Source: Methylobacterium sp. E-005 (GTDB lineage: Bacteria; Pseudomonadota; Alphaproteobacteria; Rhizobiales; Beijerinckiaceae). From it: a DNA stretch of 49,455 nt. The translations under genes and the position numbers were made by a program. Position 1 is the first letter of the stretch. The number at the start of each line of letters is the position of its first letter. The stretch lies in contig NZ_JAKSYG010000137.1 in the NCBI RefSeq assembly GCF_022829725.1, forward strand, positions 1 through 49,455. The letters are read 5' to 3'. Below the pieces are notes generated by a model. The model saw only the letters and a list, made by a program, of their open reading frames with translations, was not told where the DNA came from and ran no database searches. Below are positions 1 through 7,266 of the stretch, piece by piece.

Positions 1-558
1 GTGATCACCGGCACCATCAAGGCGAACTTCCCGACCCGGATCAGCTTCCAGGTGACCAGCAAGATCGACTCGCGGACCATTCTCGGCGAGATGGGCGCGG
101 AGCAGTTGCTCGGCCAGGGCGACATGCTGTTCATGGCCGGCGGCGGTCGCACGACCCGCGTGCACGGGCCGTTCTGCTCGGACAGCGAGGTCGAGACCGT
201 CGTGGCGCACCTGAAGCGCCAGGGCCGGCCCGCCTATCTCGACGCCGTCACGGCGGATGACGAGGAGGGCGCGCCCGAGAAGGGCGCCAAGGGCAAGGCC
301 GGCGCGGCGGAACTGGAGCTCGACGGCGCGGTGTTCGACCAGGGCTCGTTCGGCGAGGCCGGCGGCGACCTCTACGAGCAGGCCGTGCAGGTGGTGCTGC
401 GCGACCAGAAGGCCTCGACCAGCTACATCCAGCGCCGCCTGCAGATCGGCTACAACCGCGCTGCCTCGATCATGGAGCGGATGGAGGTCGAGGGCATCGT
501 CGGCCCGGCCAACCACGCCGGCAAGCGCGAGATTCTGGTGGAGGACGCGGTCGGCTGA
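1..558 (+). CDS. ftsK: DNA translocase FtsK, C-terminal end (5' truncated by window)
   Basis: Septal DNA pump that moves chromosome ends through the division septum and activates XerCD at dif. The window begins inside the gene, so only about 185 residues are visible. The first part, with ISFQVTSKIDSRTIL and LGQGDMLFM, is the end of the RecA-like motor domain (beta domain). After an acidic Gly/Ala linker (about residues 85-115), the last 60 residues (LYEQAVQVVLRD through QIGYNRAASIMERME) form the gamma winged helix that reads KOPS polarity sequences. The stop is at 556-558. The true start lies to the left of the window. Identification is secure from the family's very conserved tail. Confidence 0.96.
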   Translation: MITGTIKANFPTRISFQVTSKIDSRTILGEMGAEQLLGQGDMLFMAGGGRTTRVHGPFCSDSEVETVVAHLKRQGRPAYLDAVTADDEEGAPEKGAKGKAGAAELELDGAVFDQGSFGEAGGDLYEQAVQVVLRDQKASTSYIQRRLQIGYNRAASIMERMEVEGIVGPANHAGKREILVEDAVG

Positions 559-897
559 GGAGCGAGGGGGCCGTTGCGTCCACGGCACCTATTCCTCGGC
601 AGAGCGACGATGTTCACGTTTTGCGGGCTGGGGCACGCTCTCCTCCCCCTGTGGGGAGGAGTGGGAGGTGGGGGTGGTGCAGAAGGCACCGCTGCGCCTC
701 ATCCTGAACCACCCCCACCCCTGGCCCCTCCCCACAAGGGGGAGGGGAAACCAGCCACAAAATTTCCGTCCTCTTGCGGAACCCGCCCGCCATCCGCACG
801 TTACGCGCGTGCGAGGCCCGAAACGGGCTCGCGTGAGGGCGCCGGACCTGGTGTCCGGCGTCGCCTGTAGTCACGTTGCTCAGTGGAGGATGTGGTT
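559..897. repeat. ftsK-hsp20 intergenic region with palindromic repeat element
   Basis: This 339-base gap has no credible gene. At about 640-755 it carries a large imperfect inverted repeat: CTCCTCCCCCTGTGGGGAGG near 640-659, then a GGTGGGGGTGG arm, and the inverted counterpart CCACCCCCACCCC followed by CTCCCCACAAGGGGGAGG near 710-747. A related element sits at 41781-41921. Such C-rich palindromes are typical dispersed intergenic repeats of alphaproteobacteria. Open frames across it are by-products of composition. The last 60 bases before the hsp20 start may be an RNA thermometer (separate entry). Confidence 0.75.
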
Positions 898-900
898 ATG
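838..900 (+). promoter_or_regulatory. Candidate ROSE-type RNA thermometer ahead of hsp20
   Basis: A strong hairpin (GCCGGAC 841-847 with GTCCGGC 853-859) is followed by TTGCT at 876-880 and the Shine-Dalgarno GGAGG at 885-889, eight bases before the ATG at 898. In ROSE elements of rhizobial small heat-shock genes, a U(U/C)GCU stretch pairs imperfectly with the ribosome site and melts at high temperature. Position and motif fit; the overall fold was judged by eye only, so this is a moderate call. Confidence 0.5.
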
Positions 901-1386
901 AGGACGTACGACGTTTCGCCCCTGTTCCGGTCGTCCGTCGGGTTCGACCGCCTGTTGGATCTGCTCAATCAGGCCGAGCGGGTCGAGCCGTCCACGGCTT
1001 GGCCGCCCTACAACATCGAGAAGGTCGCCGACGACCAGTACCGCATCACCATGGCGGTGGCGGGCTTCACGGCCGACGAGATCGAGCTGACCCAGCAGGA
1101 CACCACGCTCCTCGTCGCCGGCCAGAAGGCCGCCCAGGAGGGCGAGAAGCACTATCTCCACCGCGGCATCGCGGCCCGGACCTTCCGGCAGACGTTCAAC
1201 CTCGCCGAGCACGTGAAGGTGGTGGGCGCGAGCCTGGAAAACGGCCTGCTCACCGTCGCGCTTAAGCGCGAGGTGCCGGAGGCCCTGAAGCCCCGCCGCA
1301 TCGCCATCGGCGGCGTCTCGGCGACGGCGGATCAGGACAACGCCCCGGCGCAGATCACCCGCGAGCGCGAGGCCAAGGCGGCTTGA
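898..1386 (+). CDS. Small heat-shock protein, Hsp20/IbpA type
   Basis: ATP-independent cytosolic holdase that binds unfolding proteins during heat or other stress. The 162-residue product has the IbpA-like N-terminus MRTYDVSPLFRSSVGFDRL, an alpha-crystallin domain at about residues 33-125 (YNIEKVADDQYRITMAVAGF, then ENGLLTVALKRE), and a C-terminal RRIAIG that provides the I-x-I assembly motif. I chose ATG 898 because GGAGG at 885-889 is well spaced; GTG 883 would add five residues but overlaps that ribosome site. It is followed by a strong hairpin and then a second hsp20, so the two are tandem paralogues of different subclasses. Confidence 0.93.
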   Translation: MRTYDVSPLFRSSVGFDRLLDLLNQAERVEPSTAWPPYNIEKVADDQYRITMAVAGFTADEIELTQQDTTLLVAGQKAAQEGEKHYLHRGIAARTFRQTFNLAEHVKVVGASLENGLLTVALKREVPEALKPRRIAIGGVSATADQDNAPAQITREREAKAA

Positions 1387-1404
1387 TGGCGGCCTGATCC
1401 TGCA

Positions 1405-1437
1405 TCCGCCGGCCCGCGCCCCGCCGGGGCCGGCGGA
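1405..1437 (+). terminator. Hairpin after first hsp20, possible terminator
   Basis: Perfect 11-bp inverted repeat TCCGCCGGCCC / GGGCCGGCGGA around an 11-base loop, 18 bases after the hsp20 stop. No U-tract follows, so it may be a weak terminator or an mRNA 3'-end stabiliser. Confidence 0.5.
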
Positions 1438-1523
1438 CGCTGTCTCAGACGACACTCTCTTGCGGGTCCCCGGACCCGGGGGCCTGCTCCCGCGACGATG
1501 CGTCTTGCGAAGGAGATTGGACC

Positions 1524-2072
1524 ATGAGCGTGAGAGATCTGATTCCCTGGAACCGCAGCACCGGCACCGCGGCGCCCGCCGGCCTGCCGGCCAGCCTGTC
1601 GAACGAGCCGACGAGCCCGTTCCTGGCGCTGCACCGCGAGGTGAACCGCCTGTTCGACGATGTCTTCAACGGGTTCGGCGTGCCGAGCCTGGCGGGCTCG
1701 AATCCGGCGGCCCGGAGCTTCGGCTGGCCGAACGTCGAGGTGGTGGAGGCGGATGGCGGCGCCCTGCGCGTCTCCGCCGAGCTGCCCGGTCTGGAGGAGA
1801 AGGATGTCGAGCTTCTGATCGAGGACGGCGTGCTGACCCTGAAGGGCGAGAAGCGCGCCGAGACCACCGACAAGGAGCGCGGCTATTCCGAGCGCAGCTA
1901 CGGCCGCTTCGAACGGTCGATCGCCCTGCCCTTCGCGGTGCAGGAGGACAAGGCCGAGGCGACCTTCCGCAACGGCGTGCTGACCGTGACGCTGCCGCGC
2001 TCGGCCGATGCGCCGGAGCGTCGGCGCCGCATCGCGATCAACGGCAGCGGCGCTTCGGCGGCCAAGCACTGA
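1524..2072 (+). CDS. Small heat-shock protein Hsp20, second paralogue
   Basis: A second holdase chaperone, 182 residues. The N-terminal arm (MSVRDLIPWNR, then a low-complexity Ala/Gly/Pro stretch, then FLALHREVNRLFDDVF) is of the HspA-C/Hsp18 type seen in environmental-stress clusters and differs from the IbpA-like first copy. The alpha-crystallin domain spans about 70-165 (VEVVEADGGALRVSAELPGL, LTLKGEKRAE, FRNGVLTVTLPR), and RRRIAI near the C-terminus is the I-x-I anchor. AAGGAG at 1510-1515 supports the ATG. A strong GC hairpin follows the stop. Its mate at 898 and the downstream genes suggest a stress locus. Confidence 0.93.
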   Translation: MSVRDLIPWNRSTGTAAPAGLPASLSNEPTSPFLALHREVNRLFDDVFNGFGVPSLAGSNPAARSFGWPNVEVVEADGGALRVSAELPGLEEKDVELLIEDGVLTLKGEKRAETTDKERGYSERSYGRFERSIALPFAVQEDKAEATFRNGVLTVTLPRSADAPERRRRIAINGSGASAAKH

Positions 2073-2109
2073 GCGCCGCCGGGCTGCCGTGAGACGGACC
2101 GCATGACCC

Positions 2110-2146
2110 GGCGGCCGGCGCGCGCCGACAGGGCGCGCCGGCCGCC
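2110..2146 (+). terminator. GC-rich hairpin after second hsp20
   Basis: A 14-bp stem (GGCGGCCGGCGCGC at 2110-2123 with its complement at 2133-2146) lies 38 bases after the hsp20 stop. It is followed by a C-run rather than a T-run. It is a likely terminator or processing hairpin. Confidence 0.55.
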
Positions 2147-2187
2147 CCCGCCCTTACCCGCACGCGGAAGATTCCGAGGAGGGTTTC

Positions 2188-2616
2188 ATGCAGCAGATCG
2201 ACACCCATTCCCCTCAGGCCGGTCCGGTCGAGACCGGTATCGACCATCTGGGCCCGGTGGCATCGGCCCATCTCCGGCCACCGGCGGTCGACCCGTTCGA
2301 GGCCTTCGTGGCCCCGGGCGACGTCTTCCGGCATCCCCACGAGGTGCTGTCCTATCCGGGCCTGTCCCAGGCCGAGAAGCGGGCGGTGCTGGCCTCCTGG
2401 GCTTCCGACGCCCGGGCGGTCGAGTCCAACCCGACCCTACGCTGCCTGCCGGGCTGCCGAGCCGAGCCCGTGCCCATCGACGCGGTCCTGGCAGCCCTCC
2501 AGGCCCTCGACGCGGAGTCTCCGGCGCCCGCCGCACCGCGCCGGCCGCTCTTCCCGGCGGCCTTCACCCGGCGCTGGGGCCGCGGACGGGGCGCGCCCGG
2601 ATCCGTCCTGAACTGA
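2188..2616 (+). CDS. Uncharacterised protein sharing a domain with the NDUFS4-like protein
   Basis: I do not recognise a named family. The 142-residue product is soluble, with a disordered N-terminus, a helical core at about 40-110 and a basic Pro/Arg-rich tail. The core reads P-x-D-V-F-x-x-P-x-E-V-L-x-x-P, then KRAVLASWASDARAVES and VPIDAVLAALQALD. The same pattern (AVFATPRHVLDHP, KREILRRWAWDE, LDAVKAALLALG) recurs at the C-terminus of the protein at 3115-3855, so the two share a small domain. GAGGAGGG at 2173-2180 precedes the ATG. Its position between two hsp20 genes and a membrane protein suggests a stress role, which is inference. Confidence 0.75.
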   Translation: MQQIDTHSPQAGPVETGIDHLGPVASAHLRPPAVDPFEAFVAPGDVFRHPHEVLSYPGLSQAEKRAVLASWASDARAVESNPTLRCLPGCRAEPVPIDAVLAALQALDAESPAPAAPRRPLFPAAFTRRWGRGRGAPGSVLN

Positions 2617-2632
2617 ACCGGGAGGACGTTCC

Positions 2633-2977
2633 ATGGCGACGTTCAACCTGAATCATCACCGGACCGACCTCTGGCGTCGGCGGCGGCATCGCGCCCGCGC
2701 CCCGGCGGGCGCGACCAACGAATCCGTGCTGGTCAGCTGGCTGCTGACCGCCGTGATGTGCCTCGCCCTCGCGGCGCCCTGCCCGCCGCCGGTCCTGCCC
2801 TGGGTGGCGGCCGGGCTCCTGAGCCTGTCGGGCTTCGCGTGGCTCGGCGTCGCCCTCACGCGGGGCGAGGCACCGGCCACGTCCCCGACCCTGACGGCCT
2901 GGGACGCCGCGCTGCTGTCCTTCGCGGCGAGCTTCGGCCTCCAGGCGGCTGCGCGGCTCGGGCTCCTCGGGGCCTGA
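2633..2977 (+). CDS. Small predicted membrane protein, three helices
   Basis: Unknown function. The 114-residue product begins with a basic, His/Arg-rich cytosolic segment (residues 1-30), followed by three hydrophobic stretches at about 32-52 (VSWLLTAVMCLALAA), 56-77 (WVAAGLLSLSGFAWLGVAL) and 91-112. By the positive-inside rule the N-terminus is cytoplasmic. GGGAGGA just before ATG 2633 is a good ribosome site, and only 16 bases separate it from the upstream gene, so the two are probably co-transcribed. No catalytic motif is visible. Confidence 0.75.
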   Translation: MATFNLNHHRTDLWRRRRHRARAPAGATNESVLVSWLLTAVMCLALAAPCPPPVLPWVAAGLLSLSGFAWLGVALTRGEAPATSPTLTAWDAALLSFAASFGLQAAARLGLLGA

Positions 2978-3011
2978 TGCCCATGAGGGATGCCCATGAG
3001 GGATGCCCATG
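2976..3011 (+). repeat. Short tandem repeat, 13-base unit, 2.8 copies
   Basis: The unit GATGCCCATGAGG is repeated at 2976-2988, 2989-3001 and, partially, 3002-3011, immediately at the stop of the membrane protein gene. Each unit contains an ATG and its palindromic core ATGCCCAT. It may be slippage-prone; no function can be assigned. Confidence 0.8.
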
Positions 3012-3114
3012 CGCCGCGTCCCGGCGGATGCCACAGCCCCCGGGGATGAGCCGGGACCGGGTCCCCCGGGGCACCGATCCCGAACGAGAGACCGAGAGAT
3101 AACGGGAGGTTACC

Positions 3115-3855
3115 ATGGAGGAACGGACGATCGGACTTGGCCACAACAACCCGCCCGTGGCGGTGCCGCCGGGCTGGCTCGCCGGCCGCACGGCCCGGAT
3201 CCGGCGCCGCGGGCGCCCGGTCGACACGGCGGGCCGGGCCCGGACGGGGACGTGGCTCCTCACCTTCGAGCGCGAGACGCCGCCCGAGATCGAGCCCCTG
3301 ATGGGCTGGACGGCCGGCGACGATCCCCTCGCCACGCAGGTCCAGCTCAGCTTCCCCACCCGGGCGCAGGCGATCGCCTATGCCGAGCGCCAGGGGCTGG
3401 CCTACACGGTCGAGCCCGAGACCGGGGTCACCGGACCCACGCCGGTCACACCGACGATTCCGTCCTGGCGGCCCGGCCCGCGGCCGCGGCCCCCGCGCCC
3501 GCCGGTCCGACGTGCTTCGGGAGGCCGCAGGACTGCGCCCGCGCTTCCGGACCTGGAGCGGGCGCTCATCAACCCCGCGGCGGTGTTCGCCACGCCCAGG
3601 CACGTGCTCGACCATCCCCGGCTGCTGCCCGGCTGCAAGCGGGAGATCCTGCGGCGCTGGGCCTGGGACGAGCACCTGAAGGAGGTGGCGGCCGCCGAGG
3701 GCATGGCCGAGGGCGAGCCGTCGCAGCTCGACGCCGTGAAGGCCGCGCTGCTGGCGCTCGGCGAGACCTGGCACCCCCACCCGGCCGCGCCGGCCGCCGC
3801 GCTGCCCGTGTCAGGGGACCTCGAATCATGGGAGCCCGATCGCATGGCCGCATGA
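3115..3855 (+). CDS. NDUFS4-like domain protein with a C-terminal stress-cluster domain
   Basis: The 246-residue product starts with IGLGHNNPP, then has an ETC complex I NDUFS4/NDUFA4-type domain at about residues 40-105: TWLLTFERETPPEIEPLMGW, DDPLATQVQLSF and AQAIAYAERQGLAYTV match that family's MGW and AxxYAE features. A Pro/Arg-rich linker (about 110-145) leads to a helical domain (150-225) that resembles the core of the protein at 2188. Genuine alphaproteobacterial NDUFS4 homologues are short, single-domain accessory subunits of NADH dehydrogenase; this fused form next to hsp20 genes is probably a stress-linked paralogue, not a core complex I gene. GGGAGG at 3105-3110 supports the start. 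Confidence 0.75.
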   Translation: MEERTIGLGHNNPPVAVPPGWLAGRTARIRRRGRPVDTAGRARTGTWLLTFERETPPEIEPLMGWTAGDDPLATQVQLSFPTRAQAIAYAERQGLAYTVEPETGVTGPTPVTPTIPSWRPGPRPRPPRPPVRRASGGRRTAPALPDLERALINPAAVFATPRHVLDHPRLLPGCKREILRRWAWDEHLKEVAAAEGMAEGEPSQLDAVKAALLALGETWHPHPAAPAAALPVSGDLESWEPDRMAA

Positions 3856-3898
3856 GGCCAGGGGCTTCTGCAGCCGGATCGAAGCGGCCAGCGAGGCC

Positions 3899-4939
3899 TC
3901 ACATCACCGAAAACCGGAACTCCGTGGCGGCCGCAAAGGTCTCGCCCGGCCGCAGCACCGCGGAGGGGAAATTCGGGTGGTTCGGGGCGTCGGGGAAGGC
4001 TTGCGTCTCGAAGCAGACCCCGTCGCCGGAGCGATAGATCCGGCCCGACGGGCCGATCAGCGTGCCGTCGAGATTGTTGCCGCTGTAGAGCTGCAACGCC
4101 GGTTGCGTGGTCCAGACGTCGAGCCGGCGCCCGCTGCCGGGATCGATGCAGGTCGCGGCCGGCCGCAGGGTCCCGGCGGGGCCGCGCAGCGCGAAGGTGT
4201 GGTCGTAGCCCTTGGCGTAGGCGAGCTGCGGATCCCCGGTGCGGATCCGCTCCTCCAGGCTCCGGGGGGTGCGGAAATCGAACGGCGTCCCGGCGACCGG
4301 CTGAAGCGCGCCGGTCGGGATCTGGGTCGCGTCCGTCGGCGCGAAGGCATCGGCCTCGACCTGCACCCGATGGCCGAGGACGCTGCCGGCCCCCTCCCCG
4401 GCAAGGTTGACGTAGCTGTGATTGGTGAGGTTCAGGATCGTGGGCTTGTCGGTCACGGCGGCATAGTCGATCCGCAGCACGCCGTCCGCCGGCAGGCTGT
4501 AGGTGACGCGGACATCGAGATTGCCCGGAAACCCCTCCTCCCCGTCCGGCGAGCGGCGACTCAGGACGAGGCGGGTCGCGTTCGATTCGTCCGTCCGCCA
4601 CAGCTGCTTGCCGAAGTTCCGCGGGCCGCCGTGCAGGGTGTTGGGCCCCTCGTTCACCGGCAGCTGGTAGCTGTGTCCGTCGAGGCTGAACCGGCCGCCT
4701 GCGATGCGGTTGGCATAGCGGCCGACGATCGCGCCGAAGCTCGGGCTCACGGTCTCGTAGCCCTCGAGCGTACCGAGGCCGAGGACGACGTTGGCCACGC
4801 GCCCATCCCGATCCGGCACCACGATGGCCGTGACGGCGGCACCGAACTCGATGACGGCGACGCGGAAGGCGTTCCGGCTCAGGCTATGGCGGCTGACCGG
4901 GCGGCCATCCGCGGTTCGTCCGAACAATTCGGCCGCCAT
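3899..4939 (-). CDS. galM: Aldose 1-epimerase (galactose mutarotase)
   Basis: Interconverts alpha and beta anomers of aldoses such as galactose and glucose. The 346-residue length is normal. Family motifs appear in order: FGAIVGRYANRIAGGRF, NTLHGG, the NHSYVNLAG segment with the catalytic histidine, GYDHTF, and near the C-terminus ETQAFPDAPNHPNFPS, whose glutamate is the catalytic base. No signal peptide is visible, so the enzyme is cytosolic. It starts three bases after the stop of the upstream membrane-anchored protein on the same strand, so the two are probably one transcript. It converges with the NDUFS4-like gene across 43 bases. Confidence 0.93.
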   Translation of the reverse strand: MAAELFGRTADGRPVSRHSLSRNAFRVAVIEFGAAVTAIVVPDRDGRVANVVLGLGTLEGYETVSPSFGAIVGRYANRIAGGRFSLDGHSYQLPVNEGPNTLHGGPRNFGKQLWRTDESNATRLVLSRRSPDGEEGFPGNLDVRVTYSLPADGVLRIDYAAVTDKPTILNLTNHSYVNLAGEGAGSVLGHRVQVEADAFAPTDATQIPTGALQPVAGTPFDFRTPRSLEERIRTGDPQLAYAKGYDHTFALRGPAGTLRPAATCIDPGSGRRLDVWTTQPALQLYSGNNLDGTLIGPSGRIYRSGDGVCFETQAFPDAPNHPNFPSAVLRPGETFAAATEFRFSVM

Positions 4940-4942
4940 GCC

Positions 4943-6220
4943 CTAGCGCTTCCACACGCCGAGGCGCTCACTCCGGGCATGGTCCTCGGCCGCGACCAGT
5001 TCAGGGCTCGCCTCCGGGGAGGCGCGGCCGCCGCCGTTGAACAGCACCACCTCGGACAGGTCGCGCCCGTCCACGAGGCAGTTCATGGTGGTGCTGCCCG
5101 GGGCGGGCTGGCAGGTCACCGGCCGGCTGCCGATGTAGCGGGCCAGCTCCTCCGCCTGGCCGCCCCGCACCCACTCGACGCCGAACAGATGCACCACCTT
5201 GCCGCCGACCTTGAGGGTCGCGGTGTCGATCACCTGGGTCGGTCCCGCCACGGCGTTCGGCGGCAGCGGCGTGTCGGGCTCCCCGTCACCAGCGGTTTCG
5301 GGGGGCGGCGTCACCGTGTCGGGGGCGGCAGAGGGGGCGCTCGCCGCCGTGTTGGGGGACGCGTTGTTCGGAACGGCGCCGCCCGGGGCCTCCTTCCGGG
5401 GCGTGGCCGAGGCTGCAGGCCGCTGGGTTTCGGGCCCGCGGCTCTCCAGCACGAGACCGGCGGCGATCACCGCCGCCAGGGTGCCGGCGGCCGCACCCAG
5501 GAGCAGCCGGCGCTGCCGGTGGGTCCCGTCATCCACCACGCTGCCGGTGCCGAGCCTGGTGCGCAGTCGGCCCAGGCCATCGCGGATCGTCTCGCCGAAC
5601 CGGCCCGGCCCCCTGTTCCAGGCCAGCGCCGGATCCACCGCCGGGGCGGCCCCGGAGGTGGCCGCATCCTCGACCGCGACGGGGCGGGTGAACCGGCCGC
5701 GCAGGCGTGTCTGCAGGGTGGCGAACCGGCCAGCGGCGTTCTGGGCCAGGACGCGGCCCTGCTCCGAGGAGCGCTCCGCCAGGGAGCGAGCCCGCTCGGA
5801 CTGCGCCCCGACGAAGCGCGCGGTGGCGGCCGTCATCTCGTAGGCGCCGGTCAGCAGGGCGGAATCCCGGGCCTCGTCGGCGAGGGGCGCGGCCGACTCG
5901 ATCTCCGGCTCCGGGGGGAGGAACAGGGCGGGGTGGCGGACGCGCAGCTCCGCGACGAGATCCGCCAGGGACATCGGCGCATCGCTGCCGTCCCGGTGGC
6001 GCGGATTGCCCTGACGGTCGAGAACCCGGAGGCCGGTCCCGGCCTCGTCGGGGGTGCAGGCGGCCTCGGCCAGGAGTTCGAGGGTCTGCACCGCCACGGG
6101 ACGCGGGCGGGCACGGGCAATCGCGTCCCGGATCGCCACCCGCAGGGCGCGGCGGCCCGGATCGTCGAGGGCCGGACGGGCCGGCTCCGCCTCCTGTTCC
6201 ACCGATGTCGAAGACGTCAT
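4943..6220 (-). CDS. Membrane-anchored protein with degenerate thermonuclease-like domain
   Basis: The 425-residue product has a long N-terminal cytosolic region (1-240) with possible coiled coil, one hydrophobic segment at about 240-260 (LLLGAAAGTLAAVIAAGLVL), a Pro/Ala/Thr-rich linker, and a C-terminal domain resembling the staphylococcal nuclease fold: VIDTATLKVGGKVVHLFGVEW, CLVDGRDLSEVVLFNGG and AEDHARSERLGVWKR. In active nucleases the first motif is D-G-D-T-L and R-L-x-G-I-D; here these read D-T-A-T-L and H-L-F-G-V-E, so the metal ligands and one catalytic arginine appear lost. A binding or structural role in the periplasm is likelier than catalysis. The function is unknown. Confidence 0.7.
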   Translation of the reverse strand: MTSSTSVEQEAEPARPALDDPGRRALRVAIRDAIARARPRPVAVQTLELLAEAACTPDEAGTGLRVLDRQGNPRHRDGSDAPMSLADLVAELRVRHPALFLPPEPEIESAAPLADEARDSALLTGAYEMTAATARFVGAQSERARSLAERSSEQGRVLAQNAAGRFATLQTRLRGRFTRPVAVEDAATSGAAPAVDPALAWNRGPGRFGETIRDGLGRLRTRLGTGSVVDDGTHRQRRLLLGAAAGTLAAVIAAGLVLESRGPETQRPAASATPRKEAPGGAVPNNASPNTAASAPSAAPDTVTPPPETAGDGEPDTPLPPNAVAGPTQVIDTATLKVGGKVVHLFGVEWVRGGQAEELARYIGSRPVTCQPAPGSTTMNCLVDGRDLSEVVLFNGGGRASPEASPELVAAEDHARSERLGVWKR

Positions 6221-6351
6221 TCACCCGATCCCGGCGCCACCCTGGCGCGGCCCGGAATTGACCGGCCGGGACCTGCGCGGGGGCGCCTCACAAAACGTTC
6301 GATCGCCGGGATCCGTCCCCCGGCCATCCGCCGCATGCGGCGACAGGCTCC

Positions 6352-7266
6352 TTACGCCTTGCCGGGCGAGGCGGCCAGGGTCCCGGCCTGGATGCTCCGC
6401 CGCAGGACGCGGCCGGTCTCGCCCAGGATGTAAGGCCGCGTGCCGGCGAAGCCCACCTCCAGGATCAGCTCGGCCTCGCCGCTGGAGACGGCGCCCCGTC
6501 CGGGATTGGCGGTCCGGAAATCGACCAGCGTGCGGATCGTGCAGGTCTCGGCATCGCAGGCGGCGCGCATCGCCCGCGGCTCGTAGCGCCGCTGGGGCCA
6601 GCGCTGGACGAAGCTGCGCTTCTCGGCGACGAGCCCCGCCGTGGTGACCGGGCGGCCGTAGAAGCGCACGCGCGTCGCGTAGTACCGGGTCGCGGCGCCC
6701 ACCATGGTGTCGTCGGGCCCCGAGACGGTGGCGAGATAGCTGGCCGTCAGCGCCCACGCGGCGGCGGCGCGCTCGGCGGATACGCCCGATGCCGGGCCGA
6801 TCGCGGCCGGTGTCTCGGCGAGCCGGTGCGGGCGCCGGGCCTCGTGACGCGCTTCTTGGCGTGCTTCCTGGCGCGCGTCGTGGTGTTCCCGGCGGCGCAG
6901 GCTCTCCCGGACCGGCGGACGCTCCAGGGCGGCCGCCCGCTTCGGACCCGGCATGCGCGTTGCCGCGGCCTTCGGCAGGGCATCCTCGCCCGGTTCCGGC
7001 TTGGCGGCCTCTCGGATCGGCGCGACGTCGCGCAGCGACTCGGGCTGGGCCTTCGCGGCGACCGTCTCCTGGCTCCGGGGAGCGGTGGCCTTCATCGGCT
7101 CCTTCGCAGCCCCGGGGGCTGGCGCGGCCGTGCGTGGCGGCGGGTCGACCCAGCCCCCCGGATTCGCCGCGCCGGATTGCTGGGCCACGGCCGTACCCGC
7201 AAGGGCGAGCGGCAGCAGCATGCCGAGGGCGAGGGCCTGAGGTCTGGGGAGGCGGGTGGCGGACAT
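6352..7266 (-). CDS. Secreted basic protein of unknown function
   Basis: The 304-residue product begins with a clear Sec signal peptide (MSATRLPRPQALALGMLLPLALAGTAVAQ). A disordered Ala/Pro/Arg-rich middle includes an E-A-R-(Q/H) reiteration (about 130-150). A folded C-terminal part (160-300) includes ATRYYATRVRFYGRP, CDAETCTIRTLVDF and ELILEVGFAGTRPYILGETGRVL. The domain looks like an SH3- or cystatin-like periplasmic fold, but I cannot name it. I chose start 7266 because AGGAAGG lies eight bases upstream on the minus strand and the signal peptide follows; longer frames upstream lack these features. It is not obviously co-transcribed with the next gene. Confidence 0.7.
   Translation of the reverse strand: MSATRLPRPQALALGMLLPLALAGTAVAQQSGAANPGGWVDPPPRTAAPAPGAAKEPMKATAPRSQETVAAKAQPESLRDVAPIREAAKPEPGEDALPKAAATRMPGPKRAAALERPPVRESLRRREHHDARQEARQEARHEARRPHRLAETPAAIGPASGVSAERAAAAWALTASYLATVSGPDDTMVGAATRYYATRVRFYGRPVTTAGLVAEKRSFVQRWPQRRYEPRAMRAACDAETCTIRTLVDFRTANPGRGAVSSGEAELILEVGFAGTRPYILGETGRVLRRSIQAGTLAASPGKA

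Noticed and set aside
574..870. 98-codon frame between ftsK and hsp20
   Set aside because: It lies across a palindromic repeat and has a repetitive Pro/Gly composition.
770..1475. Sigma-32-type promoters (CTTGCGG) ahead of both hsp20 genes
   Set aside because: CTCTTGCGG occurs upstream of both genes, but no matching -10 element at proper spacing could be seen, so it is not called.
1495..1526. RNA thermometer ahead of second hsp20
   Set aside because: TCTT-GCGA-AGGA can fold as a four-pair hairpin over the ribosome site, but it is too short to claim.
3977..6433. 818-codon plus-strand open frame opposite galM and the pseudo-nuclease
   Set aside because: Composition is the reverse image of real genes, with no recognised domain and no ribosome site.
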